From the NCBI GenBank assembly GCA_021852055.1, contig JAJZOD010000010.1, positions 1 to 50,769 on the forward strand: a stretch of DNA of 50,769 bases, read 5' to 3'. Made by a program: the position numbers and the translations under genes. Shown in pieces: positions 26,479-35,535 of this stretch; within the stretch, counting starts at the first letter, position 1, and each line of letters opens with the position of its first letter. Origin of the DNA: Microcaldota archaeon. Lineage in GTDB: Archaea > Micrarchaeota > Micrarchaeia > Micrarchaeales > CABMGC01. The notes beneath the pieces were generated by a model. The model was not told where the DNA came from, searched no databases, and saw only the letters and a program-made list of their open reading frames with translations.

Positions 26479-27906
26479 ATGTTTGAAGGGCTTAAGAAGA
26501 AGTTTTCAAATTTTGTATCGGGTCTTGCAAAAAAGGAAGAAGAAAAGATGCAGGAGCCCGAAGCAGGGGTGCAGGCAGACGCAAGTCCGCCGAAGGAGGC
26601 CAAGGAAGCCGCACCGGCCAAGCTTCAGGATGCAGGCAAGGCAGAGCAGCATCGTAATCCTGTGGCTCCGGAGCATGTGCATCATGAAAACAATGCTCCA
26701 AAGCAACAGCCGGTGCAGGAGCATCATGGATCTGCAGTCTCAGATCTTCAGCATGAATCCGATAAGCCAGGCCATAAAAATCAAACTGGGCATCATCCTG
26801 CGCACGCTCCAAAAGAAGATGAGGATAATGATGCTGCAGTCAAAGGTAAAATCCAAGAGCCTTATCAGAAAAACGACACTGCTATAAATAAGCGCACCAG
26901 CGCCGAAATCCCCGAACATCATAATGAGCTCTCAAGTGCTTCTGAAAAACTGCATACGGGAAAAATCAATGCAGCTAATGAGCCGGAACGCAGGGAGCAG
27001 CCACGCGTCACAACTGCAACAAGGATAAAAGGCATCTTCCTACGCGAGATAAAGGTAAAAGATGAAGATATAGAGCCTTTTCTGGATGATCTCCGTACTT
27101 CGCTGCTGCAGTCTGATGTAAACTACGAGGCAGCGGAGAAGATACTCGAAGGCATAAGGAAAGGGTTGGTCAACAGGCCTTTAAACTCAAAGAATGCAGA
27201 ACAGCAGATAAGCCTTGCGATACGCAGCTCAATTGCCGATATACTCAACAGAAAGCAGAGAATCGATATCATAAACATCGCCAAGGCAAAACGCCAATCC
27301 AATGAACTGCCTTTGAAAATACTGTTTATAGGGCCTAACGGTGCAGGCAAGACAACGACAATGGCAAAGATCGCACATTTGTTTATTAAGAACGGCTTCA
27401 CATGCGTTCTATCTGCAAGCGATACCTTCCGTGCTGCAGCCATAGAGCAGACTGCAATACATGCAGGCAAGCTCGGAATCGGTGTTATAAAAGGCGCCTA
27501 CGGGGCTGATCCAGCAAGCATAGCGTTTGATGCAATAGCACATGCAAAGGCGCATAAAATAGATGTTGTTCTGATAGACAGTGCAGGCCGCCAGGAGACA
27601 AACAAAAGCCTCATGGACGAGGTCAAGAAAATGGTGCGCGTGGCGAAGCCAGACCTAAAAGTATTCGTAGGCGAGAGTATATCCGGTAACACGCTGCTCA
27701 ACCAGGTAAGCGAGTTCAATAAAGCAGTAGGACTCGATGGTGTCATACTGACTAAACTCGACTGTGATGCAAAAGGAGGCAATACACTCTCAATAATAAG
27801 CGAAGCCGATGTCCCAGTACTGTATTTCGGTCTTGGCGAAGGCTACGATGACCTTATGCCGTACAATCCGGAATTTATACTAAACAACATAACTCAAAAC
27901 AACTAA
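26479..27906 (+). CDS. ftsY: signal recognition particle receptor FtsY
   Basis: 475 residues. Residues 1-170 are a long charged tail rich in Glu, Lys, His and Gln, likely the membrane-binding A domain. A four-helix N domain follows (EIKVKDEDIEPFLDDLRTSL), then the GTPase domain: P-loop GPNGAGKTTTMAKI at about 284, DTFRAAAIEQ at about 315, DSAGR at about 366 (the usual form is DTAGR), TKLD at about 424 and the closing GLGEGYDDLMPYNP. FtsY receives ribosome-SRP complexes at the membrane. The tail is longer and richer in His than in most archaeal FtsY proteins. Confidence 0.95.
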   Translation: MFEGLKKKFSNFVSGLAKKEEEKMQEPEAGVQADASPPKEAKEAAPAKLQDAGKAEQHRNPVAPEHVHHENNAPKQQPVQEHHGSAVSDLQHESDKPGHKNQTGHHPAHAPKEDEDNDAAVKGKIQEPYQKNDTAINKRTSAEIPEHHNELSSASEKLHTGKINAANEPERREQPRVTTATRIKGIFLREIKVKDEDIEPFLDDLRTSLLQSDVNYEAAEKILEGIRKGLVNRPLNSKNAEQQISLAIRSSIADILNRKQRIDIINIAKAKRQSNELPLKILFIGPNGAGKTTTMAKIAHLFIKNGFTCVLSASDTFRAAAIEQTAIHAGKLGIGVIKGAYGADPASIAFDAIAHAKAHKIDVVLIDSAGRQETNKSLMDEVKKMVRVAKPDLKVFVGESISGNTLLNQVSEFNKAVGLDGVILTKLDCDAKGGNTLSIISEADVPVLYFGLGEGYDDLMPYNPEFILNNITQNN

Positions 27907-27964
27907 ATTCAAGTCATTCAGATGCAATGCCTGCAGATGCATGTGCTATATACAACTCAACTAT

Positions 27965-28201
27965 TCAGTGCCTTAATGCCTGAAGCATGACCGCGTTATC
28001 TACAATTGCAACATCGCCTAATCGCCGTAGGTGTGCGAGAACCTCGTTCATGTACGTTTCCGCACCTGTCATCGTGCTACTCTTTACAACTACTGTGGTC
28101 TTTCTATCATCTCCGTGTGTAAACACAGTAGTAGCCGTATGCATTTTTCCTTTCATTCCATCTTGCATCCTGTTTTTCAATTTGCTGGTTGGATTGGTCA
28201 T
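27965..28201 (-). CDS. small soluble protein, unknown
   Basis: 78 residues with a mixed alpha/beta look: a strand-like TATTVFTHG, then RKTTVVVKSS, a helix ETYMNEVLAHLRRLGD and a final VAIVDNAVMLQALRH. A TATA box on the minus strand (28219-28229) lies about 20-25 bases before ATG 28201, typical of a leaderless gene, which supports it being real. It is convergent with ftsY and divergent from sdhA. The fold could be a small nucleotide- or metal-binding unit, but I recognise no family. Confidence 0.5.
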   Translation of the reverse strand: MTNPTSKLKNRMQDGMKGKMHTATTVFTHGDDRKTTVVVKSSTMTGAETYMNEVLAHLRRLGDVAIVDNAVMLQALRH

Positions 28202-28218
28202 TTAATCACTGGTCGCGC

Positions 28219-28229
28219 TATAAATAAGT
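28219..28229 (-). promoter_or_regulatory. TATA box of the small gene at 27965-28201
   Basis: CTTATTTATAG on the minus strand, just over 20 bases before the start codon. Confidence 0.4.
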
Positions 28230-28338
28230 CCAAAAGCATTTTATTACTGCTTGAAAATGATTAATAGTGGAATACTATCCAATACAGGCACTCTGTACGC
28301 CCTGACAAAGCACTATGGCGCTGAATTATAATCTTTGC

Positions 28339-28350
28339 ATATATTTATTA
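28339..28350 (+). promoter_or_regulatory. TATA box of the sdh operon
   Basis: ATATATTTATTA about 40-45 bases before the sdhA start. No other promoter-like sequence is seen between sdhA and the 54-residue gene, so the four genes probably form one transcript. Confidence 0.45.
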
Positions 28351-28389
28351 GGATTCTGTTTCACTGTATAATTGCAACTAAGTGAATAA

Positions 28390-30114
28390 ATGGAGTATGA
28401 TACTTATTCGTGCGATGTTCTTATTTTAGGCTCGGGTGGAGCAGGACTGCGCGCGGCTCTTGCAGCTCTCGATTCGAATTGTTCAGTCATAATTATCTCA
28501 AAATCGCTTCTTGGGAAAGCGCATACAGTAATGGCGGAAGGAGGCATAGCCGCATCTGTAGCAAATGTTGACACAAAAGACAACTGGAAGGTCCATTTCG
28601 CTGATACTATAATAGAGGGCGATTACATAGGCAATTGGCAGATGGCGGAGATACTTGCAAAAGAAGCTCCTGATGCAGTTTACGAGCTGGAGCGGATGGG
28701 CGCACTTTTTGACAGAACGCAAGACGGCAAGATAATGCAGCGCGCTTTCGGTGGGCACACATACAAAAGGCTGTGCCATGTGGGCGACAAAACAGGGCTT
28801 GAAATCATACGGACACTTGAAGACGGCATACTACACAGGAAGGCAGTTATCTTTGATGAGACATTGGCAACAACCCTGACAAAAGATGATGAAAGCGGCA
28901 GGATCACAGGTGCGGTAGGTCTGCATATGCGAAGCGGCCGTTTTGCGGCATTCATCGCAAAGAGTGTTGTAATTGCAACCGGTGGCCTCGGACGCATATA
29001 TAAGGTAACGTCCAATTCATGGGAAAGCACCGGAGATGGCATAGCCCTTGCTTTCAAGTCAGGGGCAGAGCTCTCCGACATGGAGATGGTGCAGTTTCAT
29101 CCTACTGGTATGGTCTGGCCCAATGCAGCGCGTGGATTGCTTGTGACGGAAAGCGTAAGGGGCGAGGGTGGTCTGCTGTACAACAGCAAAGGCGAGCGAT
29201 TCATGCTGAAATACTCCCCTGAAAAAAAGGAGCTTGATGCGCGTGATGTTGTTGCCCGTTCTATATACTACGAAATACAAAAAGGAAATTGCACTGAGCA
29301 CGGTGGAGTATACCTTGACATAATGCACAAGGGCCCTGACTTTATAAAGAAAAAACTGCCCGGCATGTATACGCAGTTCATGGAGTTTGCAAATGTAGAC
29401 ATAACAAAAGAGCGCATGGAGGTTGCGCCAACAGTACACTACTTCATGGGAGGCATACGCACTGATCCGGAGAGCTGCATGACAAACATAAGCGGCCTTT
29501 TTGCTGCAGGAGAGGCTGCAAGCGGGCTTCACGGAGCAAACAGGCTTGGCGGCAACTCGCTGGCAGACATACTAATCTTCGGCAGGAGAGCAGGGACGCA
29601 TGCAGCCGAATACGCTAAACAGGCTGAAATGCCTGAAATAAAAAGCAGTACTATAATTTCAGAAATAAAACGCGTAAAAGAATTTCTTGCTGATGGCAGG
29701 AATGAAGCGGGCCCATATTCGCTTCTGGATAGGTTGCGTGATGCAATGCAGCAGCATCTTGGCATAATCCGCGAAGAAAAAAGCATGAAGGAGGGCCTTG
29801 AGAAAGTTCGCAGCATAAGGTCTGAACTCAAAAAAGTAAAAACCTCAGGCACAACCTCCTTTAACCATGGCCTAATGGAGTGCATAGCATTGGAAAATAT
29901 GGCACTGCTTGCCGAATGCATGTTCCTCAGCGCAATAGAGCGGAAAGAGAGCCGCGGCGCACATACAAGGAGCGACTATCCGAAAAAGAGCATAAAGTGG
30001 AAGCTTAATATTCTGTGCAGCAACAAATCCGGCAGCATAAAGCTCTCGCACAGCAGTCTAAGCCTGATGCCAAAAGAACTTTCAGAAATAATAGGTGAAG
30101 AGCATTACAACTGA
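28390..30114 (+). CDS. sdhA: succinate dehydrogenase flavoprotein subunit
   Basis: 574 residues. The FAD-binding N-terminus (LILGSGGAGLRAALAA) is followed by KAHTVMAEGGIAAS, whose His is the residue that carries covalent FAD in the family. Then come QRAFGGHTYKRLCHVGDKTG, VQFHPTGMVWP, the active-site region TESVRGEGGLLYN, VHYFMGGI and the C-terminal FAD loop GLFAAGEAASGLHGANRLGG. It oxidises succinate to fumarate and passes electrons to the iron-sulphur subunit. Length is normal. The last 20 bases overlap the start of sdhB, indicating coupled translation. The fumarase-type gene 3 kb downstream would use its product. Confidence 0.95.
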   Translation: MEYDTYSCDVLILGSGGAGLRAALAALDSNCSVIIISKSLLGKAHTVMAEGGIAASVANVDTKDNWKVHFADTIIEGDYIGNWQMAEILAKEAPDAVYELERMGALFDRTQDGKIMQRAFGGHTYKRLCHVGDKTGLEIIRTLEDGILHRKAVIFDETLATTLTKDDESGRITGAVGLHMRSGRFAAFIAKSVVIATGGLGRIYKVTSNSWESTGDGIALAFKSGAELSDMEMVQFHPTGMVWPNAARGLLVTESVRGEGGLLYNSKGERFMLKYSPEKKELDARDVVARSIYYEIQKGNCTEHGGVYLDIMHKGPDFIKKKLPGMYTQFMEFANVDITKERMEVAPTVHYFMGGIRTDPESCMTNISGLFAAGEAASGLHGANRLGGNSLADILIFGRRAGTHAAEYAKQAEMPEIKSSTIISEIKRVKEFLADGRNEAGPYSLLDRLRDAMQQHLGIIREEKSMKEGLEKVRSIRSELKKVKTSGTTSFNHGLMECIALENMALLAECMFLSAIERKESRGAHTRSDYPKKSIKWKLNILCSNKSGSIKLSHSSLSLMPKELSEIIGEEHYN

Positions 30115-30874
30115 AAAAAATGGCACTGCAACATTCAAGATATTCAGGAAAGACCCGAGCAGAGATAGCGAGGGCAGATATGATGAATTTGAGGTGCCGG
30201 TAGAGGAGGGCATGTCTGTTCTCGATGGCGTAAATTACATAGTTGAGCATATTGATCCGACACTGTCTGTGCGCTGGAACTGCAAGGCTGCACGATGCGG
30301 TTCGTGCGCAGCTGAGATAAACGGCTATCCAAAGCTAATGTGCAAAACACACATCTCGGACCTACCCAGTCAGATAAAGCTGGATCCAATGGGTGCCTTC
30401 CCGCTTGTAAAAGATCTTGTGGCTGATGTATCGTCAAACTTTGATATTGACAGGAGAATACCAGGTTTTTCACCAAGGAAAACATCAGAAAAGCCGTGGG
30501 TAATGTACGACATAGATGTTGCAAGGTCGCAGGAGTTCAGGAAGTGCATAGAGTGCTTCCTGTGCCAGGACGTTTGCCATGTAGTCAGAGACCACAGCTC
30601 CAAGTACATAGGCCCAAGGCATGTTGTGAAGGCGGCTGCGCTGGACATGCATCCAATGGATACTGCAGACAGGTCTGTACTGCTTACAAAAGAGAAGGGG
30701 CTTGGATTATGCAACGTAACGAAGTGCTGCCAGGAGGTATGCCCGGAGCATATAGCCATAACAGACAACGCCATAATACCCGAGAAGGAGCGCGCAGCGG
30801 ACAAGCTGTATGATCCGGTGTTATCCCTCTTGGATAAGTTCCTAAACAGAACAGGCAAGCAAGGAGAGAAGTGA
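30095..30874 (+). CDS. sdhB: succinate dehydrogenase iron-sulphur subunit
   Basis: 259 residues from GTG 30095. Three cluster sites are visible: the plant-type [2Fe-2S] site CKAARCGSCAAEINGYPKLM followed by C, the CIECFLCQDVCHV motif for a [4Fe-4S] cluster, and the C-terminal CNVTKCCQEVCPEHI, with the Cys positions of the remaining cluster. The spacing fits SdhB. It carries electrons from SdhA to the membrane part. It overlaps sdhA and is followed, after a 43-base gap, by the membrane anchor gene. Confidence 0.94.
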   Translation: MKSITTEKNGTATFKIFRKDPSRDSEGRYDEFEVPVEEGMSVLDGVNYIVEHIDPTLSVRWNCKAARCGSCAAEINGYPKLMCKTHISDLPSQIKLDPMGAFPLVKDLVADVSSNFDIDRRIPGFSPRKTSEKPWVMYDIDVARSQEFRKCIECFLCQDVCHVVRDHSSKYIGPRHVVKAAALDMHPMDTADRSVLLTKEKGLGLCNVTKCCQEVCPEHIAITDNAIIPEKERAADKLYDPVLSLLDKFLNRTGKQGEK

Positions 30875-30917
30875 TGTCACGGAGATAACCCTCACACGCT
30901 ATGTCCCAGAAGAATTA

Positions 30918-31583
30918 TTGGAGTATAATCCACGCTTATATGCATTCATTGCGCTTCTGCTTTTGTCAGTGGCAGCGTTTGTCATATTCCCTGTAAAGGA
31001 GCTGAACGGTTACATAGATCCATTTTACTCTCCAACTATACTGCTGCTTCCGTTTATAGGGTTGTACAGGCTAACATGCTATGCTTATAGGAAAGACTAC
31101 AACCGGCACATATTCAAGCACCCGATTGCATGCCCCGTCATAAACAGGGCCGACTCAAAAAGCAGGGGTTATACTGGTGAGACCAGTGCGCTGTTCAAGA
31201 TAGAGAACCTGCACAGGTACTTTTTGTATATAGCCATACTGATACTGCCGTTTTTCTATTATGACTTCTATTTCTCTGTAATGTACACTGGCGTATTCAT
31301 GCTGCGGTTGGGCAGCCTTATACTCCTTGCTAATGCAGTACTGCTTACATTGTATGTATTCTCATGCCACTCCCTCAGGAGCCTTATAGGGGGCAGGAAG
31401 GACTGCTTCAGCTGCATGCGCCTTGGCAAAGGCGTAAAAAGCTTATATGATAAGCAGTCATGGCTAAATGCGCACCATGAGGAGCTCGCATGGATAAGCC
31501 TTATATTTATAATATTCGTAGATCTGTATCTGAGGGGTCTCGCAGCAGGCATGCCCCTTGATTTCAAATTCTTGGTGCTGTGA
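30918..31583 (+). CDS. membrane anchor of succinate dehydrogenase (SdhC-like)
   Basis: 221 residues with about five membrane segments, at roughly 7-27, 35-55, 95-113, 122-150 and 190-208. Conserved-looking loops carry His and Cys: YRLTCYAYRKDYNRHIF, ENLHRYFLY, FSCHSLRSLIGGRKDCFSCM and LNAHHEELAW. The paired His residues could bind haem or quinone (inference). It does not look like the classical SdhC/SdhD or the Cys-rich SdhE type, but I recall similar proteins beside sdhAB in Thermoplasma-like archaea and actinobacteria. No ATG or GTG precedes the first residues in frame after the upstream stop at 30843, so TTG 30918 is the only visible start. Its stop overlaps the next start (ATGA). Confidence 0.7.
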   Translation: MEYNPRLYAFIALLLLSVAAFVIFPVKELNGYIDPFYSPTILLLPFIGLYRLTCYAYRKDYNRHIFKHPIACPVINRADSKSRGYTGETSALFKIENLHRYFLYIAILILPFFYYDFYFSVMYTGVFMLRLGSLILLANAVLLTLYVFSCHSLRSLIGGRKDCFSCMRLGKGVKSLYDKQSWLNAHHEELAWISLIFIIFVDLYLRGLAAGMPLDFKFLVL

Positions 31584-31747
31584 TGAAACGCATGCCTTCT
31601 GTGTACAGGTTCCCACTGTTCTTTATCGGCGTTATGATAATAATCACCTCAGGGATCCTCAATAAGCTCTCCCTGATAAATGTAGGCTATGTCGAAGATG
31701 CTGCTGTATTGGGCTTTGCCATTATCGTCTTATCCATCGCCGGATAA
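31583..31747 (+). CDS. 54-residue membrane peptide of the sdh operon
   Basis: ATG 31583 overlaps the TGA of the anchor gene in ATGA, and TAA lies at 31745-31747. The peptide has a basic start (MKRMPSVYR), one hydrophobic helix (FPLFFIGVMIIITSGIL), a short polar turn and a second helix (AAVLGFAIIVLSIAG). Two helices and tight coupling suggest a small extra anchor subunit of the dehydrogenase. I know no family for it. Confidence 0.6.
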   Translation: MKRMPSVYRFPLFFIGVMIIITSGILNKLSLINVGYVEDAAVLGFAIIVLSIAG

Positions 31748-31763
31748 AGCATAAAAGCGCACA

Positions 31764-33152
31764 TCAAACATTGCCAAATTCGTTTTCTGGATCAAGAAGC
31801 CTGTCGAGTGTTTTTCTGTCAAGCACTTCGCGCTCTATGCACACCTGCTTTATACTTTTGCCTTCCTTAAGCGCTATATTTGCAATCTTTGCTGCTTTTG
31901 CATAGCCTATATGTTGGTTAAGCGCAGTGGCGAGCTCCAGGTCCATCTCAAGGTGCTGTTTGATTACTGAAGTGTTGGCTTTTATCCCTCTTATGCAATG
32001 CTCGTTGAAAGCGCGCACTGCATTGGAGAGTATTTTTATAGAGTAGATAAGGTCGTAGGATATTACCGGAGTAAATACATTCAGCTCCAGCTGAGCACCG
32101 GCAACAGCATTTCTTATTGTATGTGCATTGCCCATAACCTGCAGGCACACCATGTTCAGCATCTCGGCCATGCTCGGGTTCACCTTGCCTGGCATTATCG
32201 AGGATCCGGGCATTACGGCTGGGAGCGTGATCTCGGAGATTCCTGCGCGCGGCCCAGAGGCAAGAATTCGCAAATCGTTTGCTGTCTTAGTCAGCGCAAC
32301 TGCGCATTCATCAAGCGCATTTGCCATGCCCAACTGCTCCAGTCTGAAGGACATGTCGGTGAAATCTGCCTTTGGCGTTTTCACTGAAAATCCGAGCTCC
32401 CTAGCAAGTTCCTTTTTTACTGCTTGAGTATAACTGCTGCCTGCGTTCAGGCCTGTTCCTACGGCAGTTCCGCCTATTGGCACTTCAAGAAGCGCCTCTG
32501 CCGCCCTGCTTACCGAGCCCATGCACTTGTCTACTGCGCCTGCGTAAGCCCCGAACTCATCGCCAAGCCTTATCGGCACCGCATCCTGCAGGTGCGTGCG
32601 CCCTATCTTGAGCACCCCTGAAAACTCAGACTGCTTCTTCAGCAGGCCTTTCTCAAGCGACTTCAGTGCCGGCAGAAGAGTTTTTATTGCAAGCAGGTAG
32701 CAGGTAATGTTTACTGCTGTCGGATAAGTGTCATTTGTAGACTGCGACATGTTGACGTGGTCGTTGGGATGCACAATTTTATAATTGCCCTTTCTTCCTC
32801 CAAGAATCTCTATGGCCTTGTTTGTTATTACCTCATTGACATTCATGTTGGTGCTAGTGCCTGCGCCTGCCTGAAACACGTCGAGTGGGAACTGCTTGTC
32901 AAGCTCGCCTTTTATAACAGAATCGCACGCTTTTATTATGGCTGCAGCTCTCTTTTTATCAAGTTTTCCGATATGCATATTTGCGTATGCGGCAGATTTT
33001 TTGATCACAGCATATGTGTGTATGAGCTCGCTGCTCACCTTTACCCCGGATATGTTGAACATGTTAAGCCCTCTCTGTGTTTCGCTGCCGTAATAAGACT
33101 CGTTGTCAACTTCAACATATCCAAGCGCATCATGCTCCTTTCTTTTCTTCAT
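31764..33152 (-). CDS. fumarase class II / aspartase family lyase
   Basis: 462 residues from ATG 33152; the frame extends to 33260, but the added 36 residues are Cys-rich and unlike the family. Motifs: QAGAGTSTNMNVNEVI, HPNDHVNMSQSTNDTYPTA, IGRTHLQDAVPIRLG with the catalytic-region Thr-His, and the signature GSSIMPGKVNPSMAEM with the active Ser loop. Both fumarase C and aspartate ammonia-lyase share these. QAGAGTS and MSQSTND lean to aspartase, while the position next to sdhABCD favours fumarase (fumarate plus water to malate). The reaction is therefore left open. It is convergent with the sdh operon, 16 bases apart, and divergent from the ATPase gene. Confidence 0.85.
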   Translation of the reverse strand: MKKRKEHDALGYVEVDNESYYGSETQRGLNMFNISGVKVSSELIHTYAVIKKSAAYANMHIGKLDKKRAAAIIKACDSVIKGELDKQFPLDVFQAGAGTSTNMNVNEVITNKAIEILGGRKGNYKIVHPNDHVNMSQSTNDTYPTAVNITCYLLAIKTLLPALKSLEKGLLKKQSEFSGVLKIGRTHLQDAVPIRLGDEFGAYAGAVDKCMGSVSRAAEALLEVPIGGTAVGTGLNAGSSYTQAVKKELARELGFSVKTPKADFTDMSFRLEQLGMANALDECAVALTKTANDLRILASGPRAGISEITLPAVMPGSSIMPGKVNPSMAEMLNMVCLQVMGNAHTIRNAVAGAQLELNVFTPVISYDLIYSIKILSNAVRAFNEHCIRGIKANTSVIKQHLEMDLELATALNQHIGYAKAAKIANIALKEGKSIKQVCIEREVLDRKTLDRLLDPENEFGNV

Positions 33153-33302
33153 ATGCAACCAACTCAGAGGTACGTAGCAGCAGATGCTGCTAAAATGCCG
33201 TATTGCTGCGTACGCTCTATTAGCACATGCAAGGCAAAGCCTAAAAATGCTTGTGCACAAGATATTACTGCCAATTTGGCATTATAACAAAAAGGGATAA
33301 AG

Positions 33303-34607
33303 ATGGACGATAATGCATTCTACAATTTTGAAGACGAGGTTCTTGACCTGCTTGCGGCCAAGCTCTCAATATACCAGATGCCTGATGATATAAATGCTGC
33401 TGTAGAGCGTGCAGCAAAGACTGTCGATCCGGAGATAACAAAGCCGAATATCGATCGCCTTATAAAGGATATAAACGCGTTTAATCCAATCGATCAGTAC
33501 ATAAACAGTGACGAAATCGAAGACGTAATGGTAAACAACACGTCAAATATATTTGTGTATCATACCAAAAAGGGCAATATAAAAGTGCCCGAGCGCGTAA
33601 AAGACAGGAAGGAGCTGGCTCAGCTTGTAAAGAAGTTCAGGCTTTATGCCACTGCAACGCTTGCAAAGCAGAACATATACGATATACATCTGCCGAATCA
33701 CTCCAGAGTCAATGTTGTCGAGACGCCTATAGGTGCAGACATAACCATACGAAACTTCAAAAGCACAGCGATGAGCGTCATAGACATGATAAATCTTGGG
33801 GAGTTCAGCTACAATCTTGGTGGTAGGCTGTGGCTATATGCAGAAGGTCTTAAGATAAGGCCTGCAAACCTTATGATTGCAGGTATGCCTGCAGCAGGGA
33901 AAACAACGCTTCTGAATTCAATGTTCAGTTTCCTGAGGCCCGAGCAGCGAGTCGTCACAATAGAGGATACTTACGAACTTAATACAGAAACTCAGGACAA
34001 CTGCGTAAGGCTTGAAACAACGCTTGACATATCATTGGCTGAACTTGTCCAAAACGCGCTCAGAATGCGCCCCGACCTGCTAATAGTCGGAGAGGTGCGC
34101 GGTGCCGAGGCAAAGGACATGATGACTGCAATGAACATAGGCAAGATATCCATGAGCACCATACACGCAAGCACAGCAAGGGACGTCGTAACAAGGCTTG
34201 AGCACACCCCAATGAAGGTCGAGCGTGACATAATACCACTCATTGATGCGATTATAGTAATATCGCAGATAAATAATGGTGGAATGTTTACAAGAAAGGT
34301 CACGCAGGTTTCTGAGGTGTCAGGCATAGAAACCCAAGTACTGCTGTCGGACCTTTACAAATATGATTACAAGACAAGCAAAGGCTCCGACATACTTCCA
34401 AGCGTTACATACCGCGATACCTTGTCAAACCTTACCGGCATACCGCCCAGCGAAATAATACAGGAAGAGCACAGGCGCGGCAGGATACTCGAACGCCTTA
34501 ACAACATGGGCATCAGGTCGCTGAAAGAGATAAACGAGTTTTGCAGGGAGTATTACGATAATCCGAATCGTGCAATGAAAAAGATAAACATCAACGACAC
34601 AGTATAA
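33303..34607 (+). CDS. archaellum/pilus-type secretion ATPase (VirB11/GspE family)
   Basis: 434 residues. An N-terminal helical domain (residues 1-110) contains INSDEIEDVMVN, the usual entry of the family. The ATPase core has LPNHSRVNVVETPIGADITI, the P-loop GMPAAGKTTLLNS at about 194, the Asp box VVTIEDTYEL, Walker B LLIVGEVRGAEAKDMMTAM at about 258 and the His box STIHASTARDVVTRLE. It powers assembly or secretion of type IV pilin-like proteins. No membrane platform gene (TadC/FlaJ type) lies next to it. The pilin-like genes at 127, 1237 and 7309 are its likely substrates in this window (inference). Confidence 0.9.
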   Translation: MDDNAFYNFEDEVLDLLAAKLSIYQMPDDINAAVERAAKTVDPEITKPNIDRLIKDINAFNPIDQYINSDEIEDVMVNNTSNIFVYHTKKGNIKVPERVKDRKELAQLVKKFRLYATATLAKQNIYDIHLPNHSRVNVVETPIGADITIRNFKSTAMSVIDMINLGEFSYNLGGRLWLYAEGLKIRPANLMIAGMPAAGKTTLLNSMFSFLRPEQRVVTIEDTYELNTETQDNCVRLETTLDISLAELVQNALRMRPDLLIVGEVRGAEAKDMMTAMNIGKISMSTIHASTARDVVTRLEHTPMKVERDIIPLIDAIIVISQINNGGMFTRKVTQVSEVSGIETQVLLSDLYKYDYKTSKGSDILPSVTYRDTLSNLTGIPPSEIIQEEHRRGRILERLNNMGIRSLKEINEFCREYYDNPNRAMKKININDTV

Positions 34608-34678
34608 TCCTGCGCCTGATATAACATTGTGTTACAGTGCTTCGAAGAGCTTCACTGCAGTTGCAGAGTGGTGTCAAG

Positions 34679-35533
34679 ATGTCTATAAGTTCGGTTGCCG
34701 AAAAGCTTATTGCAGGGAGGTGGGTTGCTGGACCCGAAATAAAAGATGCTTTATTGGCAGCAAAGCGCATCAACTCTGCAGGCATAACTGCAATACTCAA
34801 CTATCTAGGGGAGGATTTTTCTGATGCCGATTCAGTAGAAGACTCACTGGTAGTGTATCTGCAGCTTATATCTGCGATTAAAAGAAACAAGATAAAGGCG
34901 TGCATATCTGTAAAACCGTCGCAGCTGGGGCTTAAGATAAATTACTCAACAGCTCTGGATAACTACTCGAAAATAACAGCCAAGGCAAGAAAGTACGGCA
35001 TATTCACATGGCTTGACATGGAGGCGCATGATGCAGTTGACGATACGATACGCATGTACTGTCATGAGCTGCGCAAAGGTGCAGTCGGAATATGCCTTCA
35101 GTCATATCTCCTTAGAAGCGCAAAAGACGCCAAGGAATTAGCAGCAAAAGGCGCAGTCATAAGGCTTGTAAAAGGCGCTTACTCTGAAGGATCTGACATT
35201 GCATATCAAAACCGCGCATCAACAACAGAGAATTACGCAAGGATTATGCGCTATCTTTTCAGGAAATCTGACAAATTCATGATAGCAACTCACGATCCCA
35301 AAATGATGGATATGGCATTCAAGCTGAGCAGTGCAACAGGAAAAAAGCCGATGTATGCTATGCTGAACGGCATACGGAACAGCTACGCTGCACAGCTTGC
35401 AAAGCATGAGCACGTATTCCTTTACGTGCCTTTCGGCGCGGCATGGCTGCCTTACGCAAGCAGAAGGCTAAGGGAAGAGGGGCATATTCAGCTCATACTG
35501 CGGTCACTTTTTGAAAGGCAGGATCTGGTGTAG
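34679..35533 (+). CDS. proline dehydrogenase
   Basis: 284 residues from ATG 34679. The beta/alpha barrel motifs of ProDH are in order: ISVKPSQLGL, TWLDMEAHDAVDDT, GICLQSYLLRSAKD, VIRLVKGAYSEG, MIATHDPKMM and the C-terminal YVPFGAAWLPYASRRLREE that contacts proline and FAD. It oxidises proline to pyrroline-5-carboxylate and gives electrons to a quinone or other acceptor. Length is that of the short monofunctional enzymes; there is no fused P5C dehydrogenase and none is seen nearby. The alpha/beta hydrolase gene starts two bases after its stop. Confidence 0.9.
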   Translation: MSISSVAEKLIAGRWVAGPEIKDALLAAKRINSAGITAILNYLGEDFSDADSVEDSLVVYLQLISAIKRNKIKACISVKPSQLGLKINYSTALDNYSKITAKARKYGIFTWLDMEAHDAVDDTIRMYCHELRKGAVGICLQSYLLRSAKDAKELAAKGAVIRLVKGAYSEGSDIAYQNRASTTENYARIMRYLFRKSDKFMIATHDPKMMDMAFKLSSATGKKPMYAMLNGIRNSYAAQLAKHEHVFLYVPFGAAWLPYASRRLREEGHIQLILRSLFERQDLV

Positions 35534-35535
35534 TC

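Noticed and set aside
28258-28332. A 24-codon ORF before sdhA
   Set aside because: It is very short, has no promoter at the right distance and no recognisable sequence.
33153-33260. 36-residue N-terminal extension of the fumarase/aspartase-type protein
   Set aside because: It is Cys-rich and unlike the family's N-terminus; the second in-frame ATG gives the expected protein and leaves room for a divergent promoter.
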